From: Candidatus Kapaibacterium sp.
GTDB lineage: Bacteria; Bacteroidota; Ignavibacteria; Palsa-1295
Assembly: GCA_025450975.1 (NCBI GenBank)
Contig: JANWLI010000133.1
Location: 1-7,797 of the forward strand
Reading direction: 5' to 3'
Length of the DNA: 7,797 bases
Shown: piece by piece, positions 1 to 6,569 of the stretch
Layout: each line of letters begins with the position of its first letter
How positions within the stretch are numbered: the stretch's first letter is position 1
Notes under the pieces: generated by a model
What the model was told of the DNA's origin: nothing
The model's database searches: none
The model's input: the letters and a program-made list of their open reading frames with translations, nothing else
Program-made: the position numbers and the translations under genes

Positions 1-476
1 AAGATCTCGTCCTGCATCGGGAGGAAGACACCTGCACTATCGACAAGGTAGATGATCGGCAGATTATTCTCGATCGAGATCTCCTGCGCACGGAGATTCT
101 TCTTGCAGGTCATTGGAAACCAGGCGCCGGCTTTCACGGTGGCGTCGTTGGCTACGACGATGCACAGCTTGCCGGAAATGCGCCCCATGCCGACGACGAC
201 GCCTGCGCTCGGAGCACCGCCTTCGTCCTGGTACATTCCGTGGGCTGCGAACATGCCGACTTCCTGGAAGCGGCTGCCTTTATCGATAAGCTTCTCGATG
301 CGCTCGCGCGCTGTCAGCTTACCTTTTTCGTGCTGTTTTTCGATGTTTTTCTTGCCGCCGCCGAGAAACGTTACCGCTTCCAGCTGCGAAAGCTCCGTGA
401 GCTTCTGCTTGTGGAATTCGGCATTGGCGGTTGCTTGAGTATTTTTCCCGTCTACAGGGGAGCCTATTTTTGACAT
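1..476 (-). CDS. Acyl-CoA carboxylase carboxyltransferase (beta) subunit, N-terminal part
   Basis: This is the first 158 residues of a biotin-dependent acyl-CoA carboxylase beta subunit; the rest lies beyond the left edge. The family moves the carboxyl group from carboxybiotin to an acyl-CoA (propionyl-, methylcrotonyl- or similar) in the cytoplasm. Visible landmarks are an N-terminal helical stretch, the LTARERIEKLID motif near residues 54-65, the GGAPSAGVVVGMGRI strand region near 87-101, an NDATVKAG loop, and the KKNLRAQEI and YLVDSAGVFLPMQDEI segments at 125-158 that form the acyl-CoA binding site. The layout resembles the 3-methylcrotonyl-CoA carboxylase beta type, but the substrate cannot be decided from this fragment. 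The ATG at 476-474 fits the start of homologues. No Shine-Dalgarno sequence precedes it; a TAAATTTG box ends 5 bases upstream. It lies 17 bases downstream of the PPK2 gene on the same strand. Confidence 0.9.
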   Translation of the reverse strand, partial: MSKIGSPVDGKNTQATANAEFHKQKLTELSQLEAVTFLGGGKKNIEKQHEKGKLTARERIEKLIDKGSRFQEVGMFAAHGMYQDEGGAPSAGVVVGMGRISGKLCIVVANDATVKAGAWFPMTCKKNLRAQEISIENNLPIIYLVDSAGVFLPMQDEI

Positions 477-493
477 TAATGCAAATTTACCAG

Positions 494-1381
494 TTATTCT
501 TGCACCAGTTGCTTACGAGCCTTTCTGAGCACTTCCTGTATTCCTTCTTCCGGAGTTGGGTACTGTAAGTCCAGTCGTTCAAGGGTACCCCGAATCGTAT
601 CGGCGACGACCATCTGCGTGAACCACTTGTTATCGGCAGGAACAACGTACCAAGGTGCTTCCGGTGATGCCGTTTCCCGGATCGCTTTCTCATAGGCTTT
701 TTGATACGCCGACCAAAGCTCACGCTCACGGATGTCGTTGACGTCAAACTTCCAGTTCTTTTCCGGATCGTCGATGCGTTCTAATAAACGCTTCCGCTGC
801 TCCTCTTTCGACACGTGAAGGAAGAATTTAATGATGGTCGTACCACTGGCATGCAGGTGTTTCTCGAAATTGCGGATCGACTCATAGCGGGCTTTCCAGA
901 ATTTCTTATCAATGTCTTCGACCGTCTCGATACCCGGAAGATGCTGCTCAAGAATAAACTCCGGACGTACCTTGCAGATCAACACATCCTCATAGTACGA
1001 CCGATTGAAGATCCCGATCGATCCGCGCTCGGGTAAGGCTGGTACAGAGCGCCACAAAAAATCATGACTCACATCTATCTTCGAAGGGCTCTTGAAACTT
1101 GTTGCCGTACATCCTTGCTGGTTTAAGCCGGAAAGCACATGTTTGATACAACTATCCTTACCTGCTGCATCGAGCGCCTGGAAGATAACGAGGACAGCGT
1201 GCCGTTTGCTGGCGTAGAGCTTTTCCTGGAGTTTTGAGAGTTTTTCTTGCTCCTGGTTGAGGTCGCGTTTAGCTGCTTCATTATTATCAAGGCCGGCCGT
1301 ATACGAAGGATCCGATGCAGCAAGCTTGAACGACTTGCCATTCTTAATGCGAAATCGCTTGTCCCTTGAGAAATCGATCAT
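494..1381 (-). CDS. ppk2: Polyphosphate kinase 2 family (class III-like polyphosphate:nucleotide phosphotransferase)
   Basis: The 295-residue protein is a full-length PPK2. Enzymes of this family transfer phosphate between polyphosphate and nucleotides (AMP/ADP/GDP) in the cytoplasm. The P-loop is QALDAAGKDS (residues 68-77), the Walker B region is GIFNRSYYEDV (123-133), and the lid carries RKRLLERIDDPEKNWKF (196-212). The later APWYVVPADNKWF segment (242-254) is also typical. By recalled similarity it is closest to class III enzymes of the Meiothermus type, which phosphorylate both AMP and ADP; that activity is inferred, not shown. The P-loop ends in Ser where that homologue has Gly. The start ATG (1381-1379) lies only 3 bases after the transporter stop, with no Shine-Dalgarno sequence, so translation probably depends on the upstream cistron. 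The next gene follows after 17 bases. Confidence 0.93.
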   Translation of the reverse strand: MIDFSRDKRFRIKNGKSFKLAASDPSYTAGLDNNEAAKRDLNQEQEKLSKLQEKLYASKRHAVLVIFQALDAAGKDSCIKHVLSGLNQQGCTATSFKSPSKIDVSHDFLWRSVPALPERGSIGIFNRSYYEDVLICKVRPEFILEQHLPGIETVEDIDKKFWKARYESIRNFEKHLHASGTTIIKFFLHVSKEEQRKRLLERIDDPEKNWKFDVNDIRERELWSAYQKAYEKAIRETASPEAPWYVVPADNKWFTQMVVADTIRGTLERLDLQYPTPEEGIQEVLRKARKQLVQE

Positions 1382-1384
1382 AGG

Positions 1385-2308
1385 TTAGTTAGTCCGTTTA
1401 TCACCAACTTGTCCTAACAACATTCCGGCAATAATTAACCCTGCGCCAACCCATTCCCAGGAATCGAAGCTTTCCTCCATAAAGAAGTAGGCGACGATAG
1501 TCGCAACCACCGGCTCGAGCGTGTAGATCAGCGACGCAGCCACCGGCGTTACCTCCTTCTGGTATTTCGACTGCATGTATGACGAAAGCGCGGTAGCGAA
1601 GATCGTCGTATAGAGGATAACATAGATAGCCGTATCTGTGAGCGTGAATCGCAACTCACCTATGAACAAGGTGGGTATCATCCACAGCGCACCCGTAAAG
1701 AGTTGAAGGCCTGCCATCATCCGGACGCCTCGCTCTTCCGATCCGGCGTAGGCGATGGCCTGCGGAAGCGAGCGGTCGAGCCAGAAGATGTACCAGCCGA
1801 AGGCAATCGCACAGCCGATCGTCCACAGGTCGCCGGCAATGATCGCCTCAATGGGGAAGGGATCGGTCAACAAGCCGATACCGACGATCGAGATCGCAAT
1901 CGCGATCATCGTAAGTGCATGCAGCCTGATCCGTGAAATGAGGACGACGAAGATCGGCGTCCAGATCACCGTCGTCGAGGTAAGAAAGGCTGACTTTGAT
2001 GTCGTCGTCGTTTCAAGTCCTAAGAACTGAAAGATATATCCGGCAGAGAGTGCAAGGCCCAGGATGAGACTGTTTTTTCGCAGCAGTCGCTCTTGAGCAG
2101 TGGTTGGCCGTACGACTGCCTTGAACGCATCGCGCGCGTCTCTGGAGAAACAGTAAAAGAGTATTGCCGAAAGGACAAACCGCGTGAAGGCCATGAGCAC
2201 CGGCGAGACTGCGTCGAGTGCAAGTTGCGTTACGGCGAACGTCGTACCCCAGATCGTAACCAGGAGCACAAGCATGAAGATCGCTTTTTCGCGTTTTTTA
2301 TCGATCAA
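1385..2308 (-). CDS. EamA/DMT-superfamily permease (10 TM drug/metabolite transporter)
   Basis: This is a 307-residue inner-membrane protein with two EamA repeats (about 11-146 and 160-299) and about ten hydrophobic helices. Characteristic pieces are LVTIWGTTFAVTQLAL (16-31) in helix 1, SKSAFLTSTTVIWTPIF in helix 4 of the first repeat, and SLIYTLEPVVATIVAYFF (259-276) with the following GAGLIIAGMLLG in the second. Family members export metabolites, amino acids or drugs; the substrate cannot be predicted here. The start used is TTG at 2308, the first possible codon after an in-frame stop at 2315-2317. An ATG at 2275-2273 would remove 11 residues and still leave helix 1 intact, so the start is uncertain. 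It is the first gene of a likely three-gene operon with PPK2 and the carboxyltransferase, and it is divergent from the AraC gene. Confidence 0.9.
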   Translation of the reverse strand: MIDKKREKAIFMLVLLVTIWGTTFAVTQLALDAVSPVLMAFTRFVLSAILFYCFSRDARDAFKAVVRPTTAQERLLRKNSLILGLALSAGYIFQFLGLETTTTSKSAFLTSTTVIWTPIFVVLISRIRLHALTMIAIAISIVGIGLLTDPFPIEAIIAGDLWTIGCAIAFGWYIFWLDRSLPQAIAYAGSEERGVRMMAGLQLFTGALWMIPTLFIGELRFTLTDTAIYVILYTTIFATALSSYMQSKYQKEVTPVAASLIYTLEPVVATIVAYFFMEESFDSWEWVGAGLIIAGMLLGQVGDKRTN

Positions 2309-2357
2309 CGAACGTTATCCAAAGAATGAAGCGTTACATAACCCTAACCGTAGAGCA

Positions 2358-3008
2358 GTGACTCCCGCAGCAAAGCAATTACTCGAACGCCTCAACGCCG
2401 AGATCGACGATCGCCGCAAACTTCTGCGCGAGCGAACGGACGCATCGCATCCTCCTGAACCTGCAGTCGCAATGTTCTCCGCCAATCCCTTCTATGCGAA
2501 GCTTCACCGCGAGTTCGATCTGGCATCGATAGCCGGAGCAGGGAATACCGATGATTTCGGTAATTTCAAAGAGCCGATCGATATGCTCGTGAAGTCTGCG
2601 TTCGACGTGTTTAACTTTGTCGGCGAAGGAGTGAGCAGACTCCCACATGCTACCGAAGAACTGCGACACGAAGTATTTGCCCGGCTCGTGCTTGCTAAAG
2701 ATCTTATCGACAAACAATACAGGAAAGAGATACCGCTTGACACGCTTGCGCAGACTGCCTGTCTCTCCCGCTACCATTTCCTCCGCCTCTTTAAGCAGGC
2801 CTTTAAGATAACGCCACATCAGTATCAGCTTCAATGCCGGCTCAAACGCGCATGTGAGCTATTGCGCGATACCGATCTGCGAGCTGTCGAGATCTCCTTT
2901 GAGGTCGGATTTGAAAGCGCAACATCGTTTGCAGCGCTATTTAAGCGTACGTATGGCGTTACGCCACTGGCCTATCGCTTCCGCCCCGATGCTGATTCGC
3001 AATTTTAG
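2358..3008 (+). CDS. AraC-family transcriptional regulator
   Basis: The protein has 216 residues from the GTG at 2358. The C-terminal third is a classic AraC/XylS double helix-turn-helix domain: LDTLAQTACLSRYHFLRLFKQ (about 128-147) is the first HTH, TPHQYQLQCRLKRACELL follows, and the second HTH region VEISFEVGFESATSFAALFK (177-196) ends in GVTPLAYR. The N-terminal 120 residues do not resemble the usual cupin sensor; they hold a short charged helix, an SANPFYAKL motif and an all-helical linker, so the signal is unknown. The reading frame stays open upstream, and an ATG at 2274 would add 28 residues while overlapping the start of the divergent transporter gene; GTG is chosen to avoid that overlap. 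No Shine-Dalgarno sequence is seen at either. Likely targets are itself, the adjacent DUF899/SRPBCC pair and possibly the transporter operon (inference). Confidence 0.85.
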   Translation: MTPAAKQLLERLNAEIDDRRKLLRERTDASHPPEPAVAMFSANPFYAKLHREFDLASIAGAGNTDDFGNFKEPIDMLVKSAFDVFNFVGEGVSRLPHATEELRHEVFARLVLAKDLIDKQYRKEIPLDTLAQTACLSRYHFLRLFKQAFKITPHQYQLQCRLKRACELLRDTDLRAVEISFEVGFESATSFAALFKRTYGVTPLAYRFRPDADSQF

Positions 3009-3033
3009 ATAATGCCACCCGGGTTTGGTCCGA

Positions 3034-3041
3034 TATATTTG
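3034..3041 (+). promoter_or_regulatory. Putative Bacteroidota-type -7 box (TAnnTTTG) for the DUF899-SRPBCC pair
   Basis: TATATTTG matches the Bacteroidota sigma-factor -7 consensus TAnnTTTG exactly. It sits in the 58-base gap after the AraC gene and 25 bases before the ATG at 3067, which would leave a leader of about 20 bases. The expected -33 TTTG is not present at the usual 19-21 base spacing; a TTTG at 3023-3026 is too close. The call depends on the host being of the Bacteroidota/Chlorobi type. Confidence 0.4.
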
Positions 3042-3066
3042 CATCCAGATTTTACAATACAATCAT

Positions 3067-3672
3067 ATGTACGAACTATATACTGACCAGGAAATAGAAA
3101 AACTTCATCAGGAGATCGTCGAGCGCAGGATGCGTATCATCGAGCTACGAACAAAACAGGCATTCCCGATCGAAAAGAGCTATAAATTTTACGATCAGGA
3201 GAATTTGCCCGTCGCCTTAGCCGATCTTTTCGGCGATAAAGACGATCTCATCCTTGTCCACAACATGGGCAAGCGTTGCGTCTACTGCACCCTCTGGGCC
3301 GATGGCATTAACGGCTTTCATCAGCATATTCAGGATCGCACCTCATTTGTCGTGATCTCGCCAGACGATCCGGCAACGCAGAAGCAATTTGCCGATTCCC
3401 GTGGATGGAAGTTTAAGATGCTCTCCGATAAGGACCGCACGTTCTCCATCGACATGGGCTTCGGCAAAATGAAAGACGATAAGTACTACGCAATGCCAGG
3501 CTACTCGACATTCCACCGCGAAGCGGACGGGACGATCAAGCGCATCGGCTACGACGAATTCGGCCCCGGCGATCTCTATGCACCGATCTGGCACATGCTC
3601 GATCTCCTGCCCGCAGGCGCAGCAGGGTGGGAGCCACAGTATGAATACGTAAACGAGAAACAAATAGCATAA
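3067..3672 (+). CDS. DUF899 family thioredoxin-like protein
   Basis: The protein has 201 residues when started at ATG 3067. It matches the DUF899 pattern: LADLFGDKDDLILVHNM (51-67), then a CVYC motif (Cys71, Cys74) running into TLWADGINGFHQH, SFVVISPDDPA (93-103), RGWKFKMLSD (112-121), and a C-terminal YSTFHREADG and WHMLDLLPAG. The family has a thioredoxin-like fold; the CxxC sits where thioredoxins carry their redox pair, so a thiol redox role is plausible but unproven. An ATG at 3025 in the same frame would add 14 residues, but these would be encoded by the putative promoter box and the AT-rich leader, so it is rejected. The N-terminal 35 residues form a charged, probably coiled helix. It follows the AraC gene by 58 bases and precedes the SRPBCC gene by 12, suggesting an operon. 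Confidence 0.85.
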   Translation: MYELYTDQEIEKLHQEIVERRMRIIELRTKQAFPIEKSYKFYDQENLPVALADLFGDKDDLILVHNMGKRCVYCTLWADGINGFHQHIQDRTSFVVISPDDPATQKQFADSRGWKFKMLSDKDRTFSIDMGFGKMKDDKYYAMPGYSTFHREADGTIKRIGYDEFGPGDLYAPIWHMLDLLPAGAAGWEPQYEYVNEKQIA

Positions 3673-3684
3673 GGAACAGAACGA

Positions 3685-4194
3685 ATGAACAACTTTACCA
3701 CAAGCTTCTCAGTAGACCAGTCACCGGAATCAGTATTTGCAGCGATCAATAATGTTCGTGGCTGGTGGTCAGAAGCAGTAGAAGGCGATACGAGCAACCT
3801 TGACTCAGTATTCTACTATCATTATAAGGATGTCCATCGCTGCACTTTTAAGATCACAGAGCTCATTCCCGGTAAGAAAGTCGTTTGGCGGGTTTTGCAT
3901 AACGCATTCAACTTCATTAAGGACACCTCCGAATGGCAAAATACCGATGTTGTCTTTGAAGTTGTATCCAACGGCGATAAAACCGAAGTGAGCTTTACCC
4001 ATGCAGGTCTTGTGCCTGCCTATGAATGCTACGATATCTGTTCGAACGCATGGGAGAAGTACATAACCAGCAGTCTGCGCGATCTCATCGTCACTGGAGT
4101 TGGTCAGCCGAACCCTCCGGAGGAGCACGCCAGCCATCAGGAAGAACTCGTGACGAGGGTGCGGGAAATGAGCCGTAAGCTGGAAACAGTGTAG
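3685..4194 (+). CDS. SRPBCC/AHSA1-like (START-fold) domain protein
   Basis: This 169-residue protein is a single SRPBCC domain of the AHSA1 (activator of Hsp90 ATPase homologue) type. It begins with the usual first strand and helix, FSVDQSPESVFAAINNVRGWW (8-28). The core strands FKITELIPGKKVVWRV (55-70) and DKTEVSFTHAGLVP (98-111) follow. The long C-terminal helix YDICSNAWEKYITSSLRDLI (116-135) leads into the GVGQPNP signature. Such proteins bind hydrophobic ligands in a cavity; in bacteria the function is usually unknown, and they commonly sit beside small HTH regulators. The start ATG has a weak AAGGA 10 bases upstream. It lies 12 bases after the DUF899 gene and is probably co-transcribed with it. 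Its stop is 3 bases from the stop of the convergent lipoprotein gene, and no terminator hairpin fits between them. Confidence 0.88.
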   Translation: MNNFTTSFSVDQSPESVFAAINNVRGWWSEAVEGDTSNLDSVFYYHYKDVHRCTFKITELIPGKKVVWRVLHNAFNFIKDTSEWQNTDVVFEVVSNGDKTEVSFTHAGLVPAYECYDICSNAWEKYITSSLRDLIVTGVGQPNPPEEHASHQEELVTRVREMSRKLETV

Positions 4195-4197
4195 GTC

Positions 4198-4710
4198 TCA
4201 CTTGACATTATATAACTCGGGTGGCTCCCCGTGAGGGTACGCGGCAACTTCACGTAATTCTTTTAAGTGCTCGTCATTTGATGGATCGAACTCATCTTCA
4301 TCATCTGCAAGGAAGTAGCCAATTGCAGCACCTAGAATTGTTGGAGGGAATATCCACAAGACGCCATTATTTGCGAGGAAACCTTGGCCACTATTAGGGC
4401 CGTCTTTATTAATAACGACACTGGATGCCACTGCTACACTCGAAAGACCAATTAAACCTCCGACGATCGACCACGTAGTCTTCGCATTATTTTCGGCAAA
4501 TATTCGATTCATGGAAGAGATCGGAAGAACTTCAGGATGGATCTTTGTACCGACAAGCAATGAAGTTTTGCGGACTGCAAGAAGGTGGTGTTCTTTGACA
4601 GATCCATCTCTAAATTCAACGCGTATTCTACCGCTGTCCTGTTCAAACTCCGGTCGTCCGCATGCCTGGAGTGCTATTCCTAGAATGAGAACAAATAGAA
4701 AGAGCTTCAT
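4198..4710 (-). CDS. Putative lipoprotein with small beta domain and two membrane helices
   Basis: This is a 170-residue protein of unknown function. The N-terminus has a short positive start, a hydrophobic stretch and a lipobox-like LQAC with Cys17, which suggests a type II signal peptide. Residues 28-70 read as a small beta domain (alternating hydrophobic strands RIRVEFRDGSVKEHHLLAVRK and TSLLVGTKIHPEVLPISSMN), followed by two Gly-rich hydrophobic segments at about 80-100 and 114-135 and an acidic tail (DDEDEFDPSNDEH). The pattern of a small beta domain followed by glycine-rich helices is one I associate with uncharacterised envelope proteins of Bacteroidota (impression, not a search). It stands alone: a strong terminator lies upstream and the SRPBCC gene converges downstream with a 3-base gap. 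The DNA reads as somewhat more AT-rich than its neighbours (about 43-47% GC by hand count over 4321-4440). No Shine-Dalgarno sequence is seen. Confidence 0.75.
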   Translation of the reverse strand: MKLFLFVLILGIALQACGRPEFEQDSGRIRVEFRDGSVKEHHLLAVRKTSLLVGTKIHPEVLPISSMNRIFAENNAKTTWSIVGGLIGLSSVAVASSVVINKDGPNSGQGFLANNGVLWIFPPTILGAAIGYFLADDEDEFDPSNDEHLKELREVAAYPHGEPPELYNVK

Positions 4711-4749
4711 GCATATAAAACAGGGTATCCATTACCAAGTTACATATAA

Positions 4750-4780
4750 AAAAACCGCTCTGGGTTTCAGAGCGGTTTTT
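4750..4780 (-). terminator. Strong rho-independent terminator
   Basis: A perfect 13-base-pair inverted repeat (4750-4762 and 4768-4780) with a 5-base loop. Its core is CCGCTCTG/CAGAGCGG, flanked by A-runs on one side and T-runs on the other. Read on the minus strand, the hairpin is followed by a run of seven T (4754-4748), so it ends transcripts coming from the 99-residue gene and possibly from tldD-tldE. Its T-run on the plus strand means it could also work in that direction and stop read-through from the SRPBCC side. Confidence 0.9.
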
Positions 4781-4800
4781 CAGAGTTCTCGGGCTGATCG

Positions 4801-5100
4801 TCATGCCATGACGACACTGCTCGAGAGTTCTGCGCGTGTAGCTGCAGCATAAGCACGGTTAACCATAGAACGATCGACCTTATGGAAATTATCCTCAGGC
4901 TCGGTACGCATCAACACGGTACCACGAGCGATCGTGTCAAGGTGCTCATTGTCTGAACCACGTGAGTAGTCGCGGGGCGGTACTACTAACAGTGAGACGG
5001 GAATCTCTACCGTATGCGCACGATGCTCATCATCGACGATCGTAGACCGATAAAGATCAACCTCCATCTGTCGCCCCACAACCGTTACATGTGAAACCAT
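4801..5100 (-). CDS. Hypothetical protein, 99 residues
   Basis: I do not recognise this protein. It is soluble in appearance, with no signal peptide or membrane segment. The first half alternates hydrophobic and polar residues as in beta strands (VSHVTVVGRQMEVDLYR, VEIPVSLLVVPPRDYSRG); the second half is charged (EPEDNFHKVDRS) and ends in an Ala-rich, probably helical tail (MVNRAYAAATRAEL). Support for it being real comes from its placement: a minus-strand frame fills the space between tldE and the terminator, its stop lies 20 bases before the terminator hairpin, and the start ATG has a weak AGGGA about 7 bases upstream. It follows tldE after 102 bases and may have its own promoter; I see no clear one. 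No link to TldD/TldE function can be inferred beyond position. Confidence 0.6.
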   Translation of the reverse strand: MVSHVTVVGRQMEVDLYRSTIVDDEHRAHTVEIPVSLLVVPPRDYSRGSDNEHLDTIARGTVLMRTEPEDNFHKVDRSMVNRAYAAATRAELSSSVVMA

Positions 5101-5202
5101 AGGCGGTCCCTTTCTCGTACGGAATGTGAATACAACGCAAGTACCAACTTACGAACCTAGAGTTGGGTTCAGGTAAATCCGGTATTAAATTGTTGATAAC
5201 TT

Positions 5203-6567
5203 TTAGACGGCGTCCGAGAGCGTCGAGAAGTTGAAGCCGCTCACGACGACCATCGGTGCAAAGACCGGCATCGAGTCGTCACCGTCGCGCGGAGCCGTTG
5301 CTACCGGCTTTGAGGCTTCGATGACGTTCTTGAAGACGGCGATCGGCGACTCATTCCAGCGGAAGTTCAGGACGCCATGCTTGATCTGGCCGTTCTCGAC
5401 GTAAAACAGTCCGTCGCGGGTGAGTCCAGTCTTGAGCAGCGTCTGATTATCGACGTCGCGGATATACCATAAGCTTGTAATGAGAAATCCTTCCTTAATG
5501 GTAGTCAGGAAATCTTCGGGGAGCATAGCGCCACCTGCTTCGCAGATCAGGTTCGGTGGTCCCGGTTGCGCGGGTTTGCCGGTTTTCTGCGCCCAGTAGC
5601 GATTGCGGGTGAAGTTCATCAACGTACCATTCTTAAACCAATCGACCTGTCCGGTTGGCTGGCCGTCATCAGCATAGATACTCGTCGGCACGAACGGATG
5701 GTTTGGATCCGAGTAGATATGCACTTTATCTGCGAGCATCTTTTCCCCAAGTGCCGTGCCGCCGCCCAGGCGGCTGAATGCGCTGCGGCCTTCTTCGGCA
5801 TCGCGGGCATCGAGCGACCAGATCAGCTGCTGCATCATATCTGCAGTTGCCGATGGTTCGAGAATAGCTTTATAGATGCCTGGATCGTACTCTTTCGCAT
5901 CGTCCCAGGCAACACACTTATCGATCGCACGATTAATGGCCGGATTCGCTTCGAGACGCGCGATCGCATGCGATGCGCGCTTATTCCAACCGCTTGACGT
6001 GCCTTTCTCGTTGCGCATCGTCGTCGAGAATGTTGTGCGTGTCTTCTGATCCGAAACAAAAATGCCTTTCGAATTACGATAAGCCGAACGACCGACAGTT
6101 GTTTCGAGGAAACCTGCAGCGATCAGCTCGCGGCCACGTGCAGCAATGATCGCCTTTTCGGCGATCTTCGCACGCTCCTCGGCAGCATATCCCGGATCGG
6201 CGCTGGCATCGTCATACTGGCTCGAGCGTGGATACTTCGGCTTTTCCGATATCGGCGCAACGATCTCTTCGTTCTCCGGCGAAAGGGAAGCGATCTCCTC
6301 AGCTCTTGCTACTGCGCGGCGCAGGCCGTCGTCCGATAGATCGTTCGTCGTTACACGTCCCTGACGTTTGCCGTTTACCGAGCGGATCGTCACGGTCGTG
6401 TTCACTGCAGAGCCACTAGTGGTGACCGTATTTGCAGCGTATCGCAGATTTGCGCTATGGTTCGAGTGTATGCGAACTTCGCACCACTCGGCCTTGGAAA
6501 ATCCAACGACCTTTTTTGACAGTGCATCGAGCTCCGATGCAGTAAAAATATCTTTATTGACAGCCAT
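5203..6567 (-). CDS. pmbA: TldE/PmbA family protein (non-catalytic partner of TldD)
   Basis: The complete 454-residue protein is of the usual length for TldE/PmbA. It belongs to the TldD/PmbA superfamily but lacks the HExxxH zinc motif, as expected for the partner subunit of the TldD/E heterodimer, which degrades unfolded or flexible peptides in the cytoplasm. In E. coli that complex processes microcin B17 precursor and the CcdA antitoxin. Visible segments are an N-terminal region starting TASELDALSKKVVGFSKAEW, RSVNGKRQGRVTTNDLSDDG near 62-81, a middle region with GRSAYRNSKGIFVSD, and a C-terminal domain with LGEKMLADKVHIYSD, FTRNRYWAQKTGKPAQPGP, TTIKEGFLITSLWYIR and the closing VVSGFNFSTLSDAV. 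The ATG at 6567 follows the tldD stop after two bases (TAA, TT, ATG), so translational coupling is likely. The substrate here is unknown. Confidence 0.92.
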   Translation of the reverse strand: MAVNKDIFTASELDALSKKVVGFSKAEWCEVRIHSNHSANLRYAANTVTTSGSAVNTTVTIRSVNGKRQGRVTTNDLSDDGLRRAVARAEEIASLSPENEEIVAPISEKPKYPRSSQYDDASADPGYAAEERAKIAEKAIIAARGRELIAAGFLETTVGRSAYRNSKGIFVSDQKTRTTFSTTMRNEKGTSSGWNKRASHAIARLEANPAINRAIDKCVAWDDAKEYDPGIYKAILEPSATADMMQQLIWSLDARDAEEGRSAFSRLGGGTALGEKMLADKVHIYSDPNHPFVPTSIYADDGQPTGQVDWFKNGTLMNFTRNRYWAQKTGKPAQPGPPNLICEAGGAMLPEDFLTTIKEGFLITSLWYIRDVDNQTLLKTGLTRDGLFYVENGQIKHGVLNFRWNESPIAVFKNVIEASKPVATAPRDGDDSMPVFAPMVVVSGFNFSTLSDAV

Positions 6568-6569
6568 AA

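Noticed and set aside
52..438. Plus-strand open frame of 128 residues
   Set aside because: It is antisense to the acyl-CoA carboxylase frame, which has clear family motifs, and its own translation is a low-complexity Ser/Pro-rich sequence.
2184..2357. Extension of the AraC gene to an ATG at 2184
   Set aside because: It would place over 120 bases inside the transporter gene, and the added residues (Ser/Thr/Ala-rich) look like antisense of membrane-protein codons.
2379..2834. Minus-strand open frame of 151 residues inside the AraC gene
   Set aside because: The plus-strand frame encodes a recognisable AraC domain over the same bases; the antisense product shows no family feature.
5153..5170. 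Short inverted repeat (GAACC ... GGTTC) between tldE and the 99-residue gene
   Set aside because: Only five base pairs with an 8-base loop and no T-run; too weak to call a terminator or an operator.
5566..5997. Plus-strand open frame of 143 residues inside tldE
   Set aside because: Antisense shadow of a complete TldE coding frame; no start signal or motif of its own.
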